From NCBI RefSeq assembly GCF_003788635.1, contig NZ_AYKH01000012.1:1-64000 (forward strand): 64,000 nucleotides of DNA, given 5' to 3'. The position numbers and the translations under genes are program-made. Below, one piece after another: positions 56,626 through 64,000 of this stretch. Position 1 is the first letter of the stretch. The number at the start of each line of letters is the position of its first letter. The stretch comes from Salinisphaera orenii subsp. orenii MK-B5 (GTDB lineage Bacteria; Pseudomonadota; Gammaproteobacteria; Nevskiales; Salinisphaeraceae). Below the pieces are notes generated by a model. It was given only the letters and a program-made list of their open reading frames with translations. It made no database searches and had not been told where the DNA came from.

Positions 56626-57162
56626 CTAGGTGAATGGACGTAGCGGTTCTTTGCCATCCCAGCCGACCGAGGCGGCATAGCAGCGGCCAAAGAATTCATC
56701 CATTCCCTCGCTTACCTCTATGAGTTCGAGAAAGCCTGGTAGCTCGCCCTTCGTGTCCAGATAGGCCACACGGTCGTCGGTCGGCACCCTAGCCTGGAAG
56801 GCCAGATCGTAACCGCGTCGTTCCAGGCGCTGCACATCGGCGCCGAAGTGAGGTGAGCCTACGCCGAAGTGGTGAAAGCCGTAACCGCGTGCCTCACGTG
56901 TTTCCTTGTAGACCGAAGGATGATCGTCATTGGGTTGCAGTAGCTCAATCATCATATGCCCAGCGAAAGCCATGCCGATCTTAACGCTCGCCTTAGAAGG
57001 CTTGCCGCGATAGATCGCCTCCTCGCCCTTGAAATCCTCCAGTACAAACCAGGGGCCGACGTTCAGATCGTCAATCCATCGCTGAATCTCGTCCTCGAGG
57101 TGAGCCACGATATAGGCGGTCTGGATGATCGAGTTCGTGGGCTGACCAAAACTTAATCGCAT
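56626..57162 (-). CDS. VOC (glyoxalase/dioxygenase) superfamily protein
   Basis: 178 residues with two vicinal-oxygen-chelate half-folds. IIQTAYIVAHLEDEIQRWID and GFHHFGVGSPHFGADVQRLE carry candidate metal residues (His in HHFG, Glu in ELLQP, Glu near LELIE). It is the last gene of the minus-strand cluster. VOC members include extradiol dioxygenases, isomerases and epimerases, and I cannot narrow it. GGAGA lies before the ATG. Confidence 0.8.
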   Translation of the reverse strand: MRLSFGQPTNSIIQTAYIVAHLEDEIQRWIDDLNVGPWFVLEDFKGEEAIYRGKPSKASVKIGMAFAGHMMIELLQPNDDHPSVYKETREARGYGFHHFGVGSPHFGADVQRLERRGYDLAFQARVPTDDRVAYLDTKGELPGFLELIEVSEGMDEFFGRCYAASVGWDGKEPLRPFT

Positions 57163-57238
57163 GCTGTCTCTCCGTAGTCAGAGCGCGTAGGTTCGGCGGC
57201 GACCGACAGGCCGCCGCTTCGAGCGGAAGACAAAGGCG

Positions 57239-58513
57239 TCAAGCGGCCGCGGTGGCAGCTCGCGTTTTACCGGGCGCGGTCTCTTGAAGCATCAGCCCGA
57301 ACACCGCGATCAGCAGCGAACAGCCGGCGGCGATCCACAGCGGGGCCGCCAGACCATAATGATCAGCTGCGAAGCCCGCGATCGCGGGCGAGCACACCCC
57401 ACCAATCGCCTCACCCAACCCGTTGGTCAGACCCATCACGGTGGCCAGGTACTGGGCGGGCACGGTCTCTGCCGGGATGGTAGACATGGTGATAGGCAAG
57501 GTGCCGATCACCGACCAGAAGACGAACACCAGGCAACCGAGCGCGATCGGCGTGCCCTGGAAATAAAGCACCGACAGCGGCGTAAAAATACCGACGAGGC
57601 CGAACAACACCACCACCGGCTTGCGACCCAGCCGGTCGGACAGCCAGGGCACGACGAAGCTGGTCGCGGCAGCGGACAGACCGAGGATGGCCATCAACCA
57701 GCTCATGGTGTGGGAGTCGTAGCCTTTGACCTCGATGTAGTAGAGAGGCATGAATACCCAAGCGAGCACCATATAGGACACGCCGACAATCGTGATCAGC
57801 ACGCAGAGCACTACGTTACGGTAGGCGAACAGGGTCATCACGCCAGCCAGCGAGATACGCGAGCCGCCGCCCTCGCCATTTGATCGCGTGACGCCGTCGC
57901 GTACGAAGCCGGCAATAATCGCCGCCATGATGAAGCCTGGGATGGCCGCGACATAGAACGCGGTACGCCAACCGAAGGCTTCGGCCAGGCCCACGATTAC
58001 CAGCGGCGCGACAAACGAACCCAGTAGGTTGCTACCGAAGTTCTGCATCACGCCCATCGCCATGCCGCGCTGCTCGGGCGGCGTGTTGGCAGAGGTGATC
58101 GACTGGGCGATCGGATTGACCGGCCCTTCCGACAAGCCCATGAGCATGCGGGCAATAAAAAGCATGAAGAAGGAGGTCGCAAGCCCGGACAAAATAGAGG
58201 TCAACGAGAACAGGACGAAGGCGGGAACCAGGATGGCCTTGCGCTTACCAGTCGCGTCCGAAATCGCGCCAATCAGGTACCCTGAGATAGCCCAGGTCAG
58301 CGACAGCGCCGAGGAAAGCAAACCGATCTGGCCAGCACTCAGATCCAGCGCTTCCTTGATATAGGGTGTGAGAAATGCCACCGCGTTCCGATCGAAGAAA
58401 ACCACCCCGAAAGCCAGACTCAGTATGAAGACGAGCTTCCAGTGATACGGAATGCCGAAACGGCCCGCGGCGACCGGCTGGCCGGCGCTCATGCTCATGC
58501 GTTCTTGTTGCAT
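57239..58513 (-). CDS. MFS transporter, anion:cation symporter-type
   Basis: 424 residues with about 12 membrane segments. TM1 LSLAFGVVFFDRNAVAFLTP, ISDATGKRKAILVPA and RMLMGLSEGPVNPIAQS are typical of the ACS (hexuronate/4-hydroxyphenylacetate) subfamily. The ATG at 58513 has GAGGAGAAC upstream. It probably imports the organic acid or phenolic substrate of this cluster. Lying downstream of the IS-interrupted SDR, its expression may depend on an internal promoter. Confidence 0.88.
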   Translation of the reverse strand: MQQERMSMSAGQPVAAGRFGIPYHWKLVFILSLAFGVVFFDRNAVAFLTPYIKEALDLSAGQIGLLSSALSLTWAISGYLIGAISDATGKRKAILVPAFVLFSLTSILSGLATSFFMLFIARMLMGLSEGPVNPIAQSITSANTPPEQRGMAMGVMQNFGSNLLGSFVAPLVIVGLAEAFGWRTAFYVAAIPGFIMAAIIAGFVRDGVTRSNGEGGGSRISLAGVMTLFAYRNVVLCVLITIVGVSYMVLAWVFMPLYYIEVKGYDSHTMSWLMAILGLSAAATSFVVPWLSDRLGRKPVVVLFGLVGIFTPLSVLYFQGTPIALGCLVFVFWSVIGTLPITMSTIPAETVPAQYLATVMGLTNGLGEAIGGVCSPAIAGFAADHYGLAAPLWIAAGCSLLIAVFGLMLQETAPGKTRAATAAA

Positions 58514-58700
58514 TGTGTTCTCCTCGAAGGAAGGCACGGGGCGACGTGCGCGCCCGGCCCGCGCGATCTAGTGCAGGTTCTGGTTATTAGTCTTTTGATG
58601 GCGAGCTAGGACCGTCGGACCGGCGCAGGCGCCGTTCGCGACGCCGGTTCGATCAACGGGGCTAGGCAGTGTTGTCTTCTTTTTCCACTCGCGAGCCCGG

Positions 58701-59705
58701 TCAGCCCGGATCGATCAGCACCTTGCATTGGTGCGTGCGGTTCCTGAGCGCTTCGAAGGTCTGGGGCACATCGGTCAGGGATACGGTCTCGGTAACCAAT
58801 GCGCGCGGCGTGGCGCTGCCATCGTCCAGCGCATCAAGCGCGGCCCGAAACTCATCTACGCTGAAGAAGGCTGAAGTCTGAATACAGACTTCCTTGGACA
58901 CGGCCTCGAACGGAATGAAGGTATCCGGCATGGTGCATAGTCCGAGCACCACCACACTGCCGCGCGGACGCACCAGACCAATGGCCTGTTCGATGAGCCC
59001 GGGTTTGCCCACACATTCGAAGACGATATCCGGCGTGCCGCCCAGGTCGTCCGGCACCGGCGCCTCGAGCCGTTCGCCTGTGCCGAAGAAAGCGGTCGCC
59101 CCCATTTCATAGGCGCGCTTCGCTTGGCAGGTATTCAGATCGATTACCGTGACACTCGCCGCGCCCATACGTCGCGCCCAGAAAGCCGTTGCCAGACCGA
59201 TCGGCCCAGCGCCGAGCACGAGCACCCGATCACCGGCCGTCATACGCGATTGGGTTAGCCCATGCAGGGCGACGGCCAGAGGCTCGACCAGCGCACCGTC
59301 GGCAAGGGAAATCGCATACGGCAGGCGAATGCACTGACGCGCCTCGGTCACCGAATACTCGGCATAGCCGCCGCCCTCGAGCTGCATCTCGCTGCACCAG
59401 GACGGCCGGCCGATACGACAGTTATGGCATTCGCCGCAGCCGCGCAACGGAATGACGGAGACCAGATCGCCGGGCCGCAGCGTCGAGACGCCTCGCCCGG
59501 TCTCGACCACCTCACCGGCGTATTCATGGCCCAGTACCGTGCCGGCTTCGACCCCGAACGCGGGATCTTCGGTCATGTGCAGATCGCTGCCACAGATGCC
59601 GCAGCGTCCGACCTGTACGACCACCTCGTCCGGCGTCGGCGCCCGTAACTCGGTATCCCGGACCGACAGCGGCTCGCCGATCGCATTGAAGAATGCAGCT
59701 TGCAT
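58701..59705 (-). CDS. Zinc-dependent medium-chain alcohol dehydrogenase
   Basis: 334 residues. Catalytic zinc site GRCGICGSDLHM and GHEYAGEVVETG, structural zinc Cys set CGECHNCRIGRPSWC, and Rossmann motif VLGAGPIGLATAFWARRMGA. Closest in style to sorbitol/threonine/butanediol dehydrogenases. NAD(H) preference is likely (Asp in VTVIDLN). It lies between the MFS and SDR genes in the same direction. Substrate unknown. Confidence 0.9.
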   Translation of the reverse strand: MQAAFFNAIGEPLSVRDTELRAPTPDEVVVQVGRCGICGSDLHMTEDPAFGVEAGTVLGHEYAGEVVETGRGVSTLRPGDLVSVIPLRGCGECHNCRIGRPSWCSEMQLEGGGYAEYSVTEARQCIRLPYAISLADGALVEPLAVALHGLTQSRMTAGDRVLVLGAGPIGLATAFWARRMGAASVTVIDLNTCQAKRAYEMGATAFFGTGERLEAPVPDDLGGTPDIVFECVGKPGLIEQAIGLVRPRGSVVVLGLCTMPDTFIPFEAVSKEVCIQTSAFFSVDEFRAALDALDDGSATPRALVTETVSLTDVPQTFEALRNRTHQCKVLIDPG

Positions 59706-59893
59706 ATCCTGTCTCCGTGGAAAATAAGATTGGCCTTTCAGACCGCGCCGAGCGATGCACCACCGTCGATGACGACTTGGGCGCCGGTAACAAAGGAAGA
59801 CGCCTCGGAAGCTAGAAACAAAGCCAGCCCCTTGATCTCGTCGGTATCCGCGACCCGGCCCAGCGGCACGCGTGTCTCGAATGCACGCCGGTC

Positions 59894-61295
59894 GGTAGTG
59901 CCCCACCCCGTGGTGTAGGAGGCCGCGCGCGAAGCCATTGGCTTAGCGCAGCGCGCGGCCGGGCTGGCGGCCACCGCGTTTCTTCGTAGTCTGAGGTTGC
60001 TCAAAGACCGACGACAACGAAGGAGAACACGATGACCAACCCCATAATCGACCTTCCGGGGGTGATCGCCAAGAGCGATGACGCAGATTTTCTGCGCGAG
60101 CTGATCCAGGACGCCGCGCAGCGGCTTATGGACATCGAAGTGGCCGCTGTCTGCGGCGCCGCGCATGGCGAGCGCAGCCCGGACCGCGAGAACCAGCGTA
60201 ACGGCTATCGGCCGCGACAGTGGGATACCCGGGCGGGGACCATCGGCCTGAACATCCCGAAGCTACGTAAAGGCAGTTACTTCCCGACCTTCCTCGAGCC
60301 GCGCAGGACCGCCGAGAAGGCGCTGATGGCGGTGATCCAAGAGGCCTATATCCAAGGCGTCTCCACCCGCGCGGTGGATGACCTGGTGCGCGCCATGGGG
60401 CTGTCCGGCACTTCGAAGAGCCAGGTGTCACGGCTATGCGAGGAGATCGACGAGCGGGTCCAGGCGTTCCTGAACCGCCCCCTCGAGGGCGATTGGCCCT
60501 TCCTCTGGCTGGACGCTACCTACGTAAAGCTGCGCGAGGGCGGGCGGATCGTATCCATGGCGGTGATAGTGGCGGTGGCGGTCAACACTGACGGGCGGCG
60601 CGAGATCTTGGGAATCACCGTCCTGCCATCCGAGGCCGAGACCTTCTGGGCCGATTTCCTGCGCTCGCTGACCCGGCGCGGACTGCGCGGCATCCGGATG
60701 GTCATCAGCGATGCACATGAAGGCCTCAAGGCCGCGGCGCGCAAGGTCCTGGGTGCTGGATGGCAGCGCTGCCGAGTGCATTTCCAGCGCAACCTGCTGG
60801 CCCGGACGAGCAAGACCAACAAACCGGTGGTCAGCGCCGTGGTGAAGACCGTCTTCGCCGAAAAGGACCGCAATCAGGCTCATCTGCGCTGGCGCGAGGT
60901 CGCCGACAACCTGCGTGACCGGTACCGCGATGTAGCCGAGCTAATGGACGAGGCCGAGCACGATGTGCTGGCCTACATGGCGTTCGACGAGAGCCTGCGC
61001 TCGAAGTTGCACAGCACCAACCCCTTGGAGCGCGTCAACAAGGAGATCAAGCGGCGCACCAACGTCGTCGGCATCTTCCCCAATCGAGAGGCCGTCATTC
61101 GGCTCGTCGGGGCGCTCATGCTGGAGCAAAATGATGAGTGGGCCGTCTCTCGCCGCTACATGCCGGTAGAAAAGCTAACCGCCGTGTGCAACCATGATGA
61201 GGAGACGGCAATGATCGCCGCTCAGTGAACGAGCGACACCAGCTATGAAGAAGCAGTTGGATGCCAGTTCCTACACCACATCCCGGGACACTACC
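59894..61295 (+). mobile_element. Intact IS256-family insertion sequence (1402 bp)
   Basis: The left end GGTAGTGCCCC... and the right end (inverted GGTAGTGTCCC...) share 21 of 27 bases as terminal inverted repeats, the last 11 being TGTGGTGTAGGA-like in both. The element is flanked by a perfect 8-bp target duplication CGCCGGTC at 59886-59893 and 61296-61303. It carries one transposase gene on the plus strand, opposite to the interrupted SDR. Confidence 0.92.
60032..61228 (+). CDS. IS256-family transposase
   Basis: 398-residue mutator-type (IS256) transposase, apparently intact. The first catalytic Asp lies in PFLWLDATYVKLREG and the second in MVISDAHEGLKAA, followed by the C/H region CRVHFQRNLL. 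The Glu is in NPLERVNKEIKRRTNVVGIF. GAAGGAGAAC precedes the ATG. The length is normal for the family (about 390-410), so it is probably still mobile. Confidence 0.95.
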   Translation: MTNPIIDLPGVIAKSDDADFLRELIQDAAQRLMDIEVAAVCGAAHGERSPDRENQRNGYRPRQWDTRAGTIGLNIPKLRKGSYFPTFLEPRRTAEKALMAVIQEAYIQGVSTRAVDDLVRAMGLSGTSKSQVSRLCEEIDERVQAFLNRPLEGDWPFLWLDATYVKLREGGRIVSMAVIVAVAVNTDGRREILGITVLPSEAETFWADFLRSLTRRGLRGIRMVISDAHEGLKAAARKVLGAGWQRCRVHFQRNLLARTSKTNKPVVSAVVKTVFAEKDRNQAHLRWREVADNLRDRYRDVAELMDEAEHDVLAYMAFDESLRSKLHSTNPLERVNKEIKRRTNVVGIFPNREAVIRLVGALMLEQNDEWAVSRRYMPVEKLTAVCNHDEETAMIAAQ

Positions 61296-61988
61296 CGCCG
61301 GTCCGCCGGATTGCGCAACCGCCCGCCCGCAATATTGGTCGCGAAGGGCCCAGGCGCGATCGCATTCACACGAATGTTGTGCTGGGCGAGTTCGAGCGCC
61401 GCCTGGCGTACGAGCGAGGCCGCGCCCGCCTTGGCCGGCATATAGGGCGTGCCGACGATCGGTTCGTTGATCACGGCGGCATTCGAGGTGGTCACCACAA
61501 TCCGGCCGCCGCCCGCTTTCTTCATATGCGGCACGGCCGCCTGCAACGTCGTGAACACGCCTCCCAGATTGGTATCGACGACCGCACGCCAATGGGACGG
61601 ATCGATCGATTCGAGCATGCCGTCCGGATTGCGTTCGCCCTCCGCAGTGAGAAACCCTGGCCCTGCATCGATACCGGCGTTGGCGAACACCGCATCGAGA
61701 GCGCCATAGTGTTCGGCGGCCGCATCCACGGCAGCGAACAGCTGCTCGCGATTCGTCACGTCGACGGTGGCGGCCCGGGCATCGGCGCCGCTGTCGCGGA
61801 GCGTCTGCGCGGCGCGCTCGGCACCCTGCCCATCGATATCCATCAACGTAACGCGGGCGCCGTTTTCGGCCATGGCCTGCGCATAGGCGAGGCCGATGCC
61901 GCTTGCCGCACCCGTGACCACCGTAGCCAGTCGCTCGACCGAAAAAAGATTCTGCTCCATCTCGCCACTCCTCTGTGCGAACCGCTGG

Positions 61989-62507
61989 CTAGACGAACAA
62001 TTCCTGATTGATCGGCAGGTTGTTTTCCTCGCAGTAACTGACGTAGTGGTCGATGAACCAGAACACGTCGAAGACCTGCTCCAGGTCGCCGCCGTCGTCA
62101 TAGAATTCGAGTGTGCCGTTCATCCAGAACACGGCTTTCATACCGTTCGGATCGTCAGACACGAGCGTATGGGCGGTGCCAGGCAATTCAGTGATGAAAT
62201 CGCCCGGGCGCGCGACCCAATCGTATTCGAGATACCGAAAGCTGCCCTCCAGGGTCATGGCCGATACGGCACCGCGATGCTTGTGGGTGCCCAGTTGGCC
62301 GCCGGACTTGACCCATAAGATGTTGCAGAACGAATTAGTCCGTACATCGAAAGCGAGATGCCGGATGAAGGCGGAATCACCGAAAGGCACCCAGGGGGAA
62401 TCCTTTTCCGAGGCGGATACATAACTGCCTTCCAGGCCGTATTCGGCAATACGATGGGCCAACGGCTCCGGTACAGGGGTGATGTTTTTCTTGGCAACGG
62501 TCGGCAT
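61989..62507 (-). CDS. Cupin dioxygenase, 2,4'-dihydroxyacetophenone-dioxygenase-like
   Basis: 172-residue single-domain cupin. Metal-site residues are the HxH of GTHKHRG, a Glu in FRYLEYDW and a His in GTAHTLVSDD. The C-terminal FDVFWFIDHYVSYCEENNLP is shared with 2,4'-dihydroxyacetophenone dioxygenases, which cleave that compound to 4-hydroxybenzoate and formate. PobA about 9 kb away would take the product onward. ChrR-like cupins are the alternative family. It is second in the minus-strand cluster. Confidence 0.78.
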   Translation of the reverse strand: MPTVAKKNITPVPEPLAHRIAEYGLEGSYVSASEKDSPWVPFGDSAFIRHLAFDVRTNSFCNILWVKSGGQLGTHKHRGAVSAMTLEGSFRYLEYDWVARPGDFITELPGTAHTLVSDDPNGMKAVFWMNGTLEFYDDGGDLEQVFDVFWFIDHYVSYCEENNLPINQELFV

Positions 62508-62557
62508 GGTTCTATCTCCTTTTTAATGAGGCGTGGCTAGTGCAACGACTCTGAAAT

Positions 62558-63172
62558 TCAGCGGTTGCCGGCACGGCGCGCCGGGACCGCGGCCTCGTCA
62601 TCGAGCTCGGCCAGCAGCTCAAGATGGATGGCTGCCGCCTGCTGCGGCGTAATGACGTCGGCTAGCGCCACTGGCTCGATACGAATACTGCTGCGATCCT
62701 CATAGAGGTGCTCGCCTTTGAGGCGGGCTTGCTCGTCGTAGGGCCAGACGAACGCCTGACGGCTTTCGTAGTGGTAATAGGCGTCCGGATCATCGATTTG
62801 GAAGCCGCGTCCGGCCAGGGCGTTGCCAGTGACCAACTGATGGAAAGTCAGCTCGTCGGCGATGCCCCAGTCGGCGACTGCTAGGCGGTTGGCGGTATTC
62901 CAGAGCACCGCCTCGCTGACGCTGCGGTAGAAAGCGAGCACATCGTCGCGACCTTCGACCACGATGGCATCGTCGCCCCAGTTCACTCGATAGACTGGAT
63001 CGTCGGCCATCATGTCGGGCGCAACGATCTTCTCGAACTGGCCCGAACCTTCCAGATGCACGTGCCGCCGATAGTTACGCAGCATGGCGGCATGCAGGGG
63101 ATTCTCGGTCACATGCAGCAACCGCGTGGTGGCATCCATGCAATGCCGGATTTCGTGTGCGATATCGATCAT
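62558..63172 (-). CDS. NTF2-like/SnoaL-type protein
   Basis: About 204 residues with a cone-shaped NTF2-like fold (FEKIVAPDMMADDPVYRVNWG, VEGRDDVLAFYRSV, WNTANRLAVADWGIADELTF). The family includes small-molecule isomerases, cyclases and lactonases as well as ligand-binding subunits. No specific reaction can be read. The ATG at 63172 was preferred over a TTG ten codons upstream. It is the first gene of the NTF2-cupin-SDR-ADH-MFS-VOC run. Confidence 0.75.
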   Translation of the reverse strand: MIDIAHEIRHCMDATTRLLHVTENPLHAAMLRNYRRHVHLEGSGQFEKIVAPDMMADDPVYRVNWGDDAIVVEGRDDVLAFYRSVSEAVLWNTANRLAVADWGIADELTFHQLVTGNALAGRGFQIDDPDAYYHYESRQAFVWPYDEQARLKGEHLYEDRSSIRIEPVALADVITPQQAAAIHLELLAELDDEAAVPARRAGNR

Positions 63173-63501
63173 GATCGGTTTCGTTCGGTTGGGGCGACCC
63201 AAATACGGTCACCGGAGTGTTGCAATCGACAGTAAGCAATAATCGGAAGCCACGATTGACTTCAAAGGACGACGTTGTTGATTCGAAGCGACAGCGCGGT
63301 GGCACGGGGCGTGCCGATACCTGCGAAAGTCAGCCGCGTCCGACGTTGATTCGACCCTGCCTTCCTTCGTCGGATATCGGCGCGGCTCGATAAGTGTTGC
63401 CCGGAGGCTGACCAGTACCGAAACGCTTGTCTGACGGGTTGTTTATTCAGCCGGGAGCCATCAGGCTGAGCCGGTCATTTCCCAAGCGAAAAGAAAAAGC
63501 C
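63173..63501. other. 329-bp divergent control region, 63.2-63.5 kb
   Basis: The gap between the minus-strand cluster and the MetE-like gene. It has a hairpin GGCACG/CGTGCC near 63300-63315 and a TTGACT at about 63256. No dyad shared with other promoters of the window was found. Confidence 0.4.
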
Positions 63502-64000
63502 ATGCAACGAACCCAACCGCCCTTTCGCTGTGATCATGTCGGCAGCCTGCTGCGCCCGGCCCATCTGATGGACGCGCGCGAAAAACGGGCGCGCGGCGAG
63601 ATCGATGCGAACGCGCTGCGCCAGATCGAGGACGAGGCGATTGCAGACGTGGTGCGCAAGCAGGAGAACGTCGGCCTGCGCTGCGTGACCGACGGCGAAT
63701 TCCGGCGCGCCTATTTTCATCTCGATTTCTTGCAGGAACTCGACGGCGTGACCGTGACCGGCGGGATCAAGGCGAACAAGGATGCCAAGGCCTCGGGCGA
63801 CGGTTTCACCCCGCCCAAGCTGAGCGTCACCGGCAAGCTCGCCCATGCGCGCGATATCCAGGTCGCCGACTACGAGTATCTGGCGTCCCAGAGTTCGGTG
63901 ATGCCGAAGGTGTCGATCCCGTCGCCGACGATGGTGCATTTTCGCGGCGGGCGCGCAGCCATCGATATCGAGGCCTATCCGGAGATGGATCAGTTCTTCG
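63502..64000 (+). CDS. MetE-like (cobalamin-independent methionine synthase family), partial
   Basis: The first 166 residues are present and the gene runs off the window. FRCDHVGSLLRPAHLMDARE, VGLRCVTDGEFRRAYFHLDF and VMPKVSIPSPTMVHFRGG match the short YxjG/YxjH-type relatives of the MetE C-terminal domain, which have a zinc site and handle methyl transfer from methyltetrahydrofolate or other donors. These stand-alone proteins are often not the main methionine synthase. Here a role in handling methyl groups from methoxy-aromatics is possible but speculative. Confidence 0.82.
   Translation, partial: MQRTQPPFRCDHVGSLLRPAHLMDAREKRARGEIDANALRQIEDEAIADVVRKQENVGLRCVTDGEFRRAYFHLDFLQELDGVTVTGGIKANKDAKASGDGFTPPKLSVTGKLAHARDIQVADYEYLASQSSVMPKVSIPSPTMVHFRGGRAAIDIEAYPEMDQFF

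Larger units (their letters stand above)
59738..61960 (-). pseudogene. Short-chain dehydrogenase split by an IS256-family element
   Basis: The N-terminal part (from ATG 61960) has VVTGAASGIGLAYAQAMAEN, the FANAGIDAG loop, TTSNAAVIN and YMPAKAGAA (YxxxK), and stops within IS sequence near 61250. The C-terminal part (59738 to 59893) reads RRAFETRVPLGRVADTDEIK and FLASEASSFVTGAQVVIDGG. Removing 59894-61295 and one 8-bp target copy restores one continuous frame (NPADRRAFE) of about 273 codons with no other damage. The gene was therefore intact until the insertion, which is recent. Confidence 0.92.

Overview
The window looks like chromosomal DNA of a high-GC, free-living gammaproteobacterium. Gene content (ilvC next to pssA/psd, RimI, TAT-exported molybdoenzyme, complete protocatechuate branch, OprB and FadL porins) fits a marine, Salinisphaera-like organism, but that placement is inference. 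Most of the window is an aromatic-catabolism archipelago, with several insertion-sequence scars between its modules.

Layout. 1-5.3 kb: an RND efflux pump operon and its divergent TetR repressor, with two matching operators between them. 5.4-13.4 kb: housekeeping genes (UMF1-type MFS, rimI, a family-4 uracil-DNA glycosylase lacking the usual cysteines, pssA, a psd-like gene lacking the self-cleavage serine, ilvC, ilvN, and a divergent ilvB). 13.5-15.6 kb: a small membrane protein gene whose 5' end is duplicated on the far side of an AT-richer insert carrying a PEP-CTERM-like secreted protein. 15.6-18.3 kb: a TAT-exported isoquinoline-oxidoreductase-type molybdoenzyme, followed by an IS1595 scar.

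19.1-29.9 kb: ferulate to protocatechuate. fcs and ech convert ferulate to vanillin, vdh to vanillate, and vanA/vanB to protocatechuate, with GntR and MarR regulators, an AAHS transporter and the tail of a lost benzoylformate-decarboxylase-like gene. 30.2-37.8 kb: a lower-GC block all on the minus strand (BVMO, EthD, esterase, FadL, SDR, KstD-like TAT flavoprotein, cytochrome c), with a 10 x 7-bp tandem repeat just before the flavoprotein start. 38.0-42.4 kb: a pchC-pchX-pchF flavocytochrome set and a divergent sigma-54 activator. Together these two blocks read as a route for a 4-alkylphenol or related side-chain compound (hydroxylation, alcohol to ketone, Baeyer-Villiger ester, hydrolysis). 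The substrate is inferred.

43.2-53.4 kb: a complete protocatechuate/beta-ketoadipate cluster (pcaR, B, I, J, F, a fused pcaDC, pcaQ, H, G and pobA). It has recognisable IclR-type and PcaQ-type operators. The IclR-type operator pair recurs with identical 19-bp spacing upstream of the AAHS transporter 19 kb away. 53.6-63.2 kb: an AraC regulator, OprB porin, and a minus-strand cluster of NTF2-like protein, dihydroxyacetophenone-dioxygenase-like cupin, SDR, alcohol dehydrogenase, MFS and VOC protein. Its SDR is split by an intact IS256-family element with an 8-bp target duplication. The window ends inside a MetE-like gene. No rRNA, tRNA or CRISPR array was recognised.
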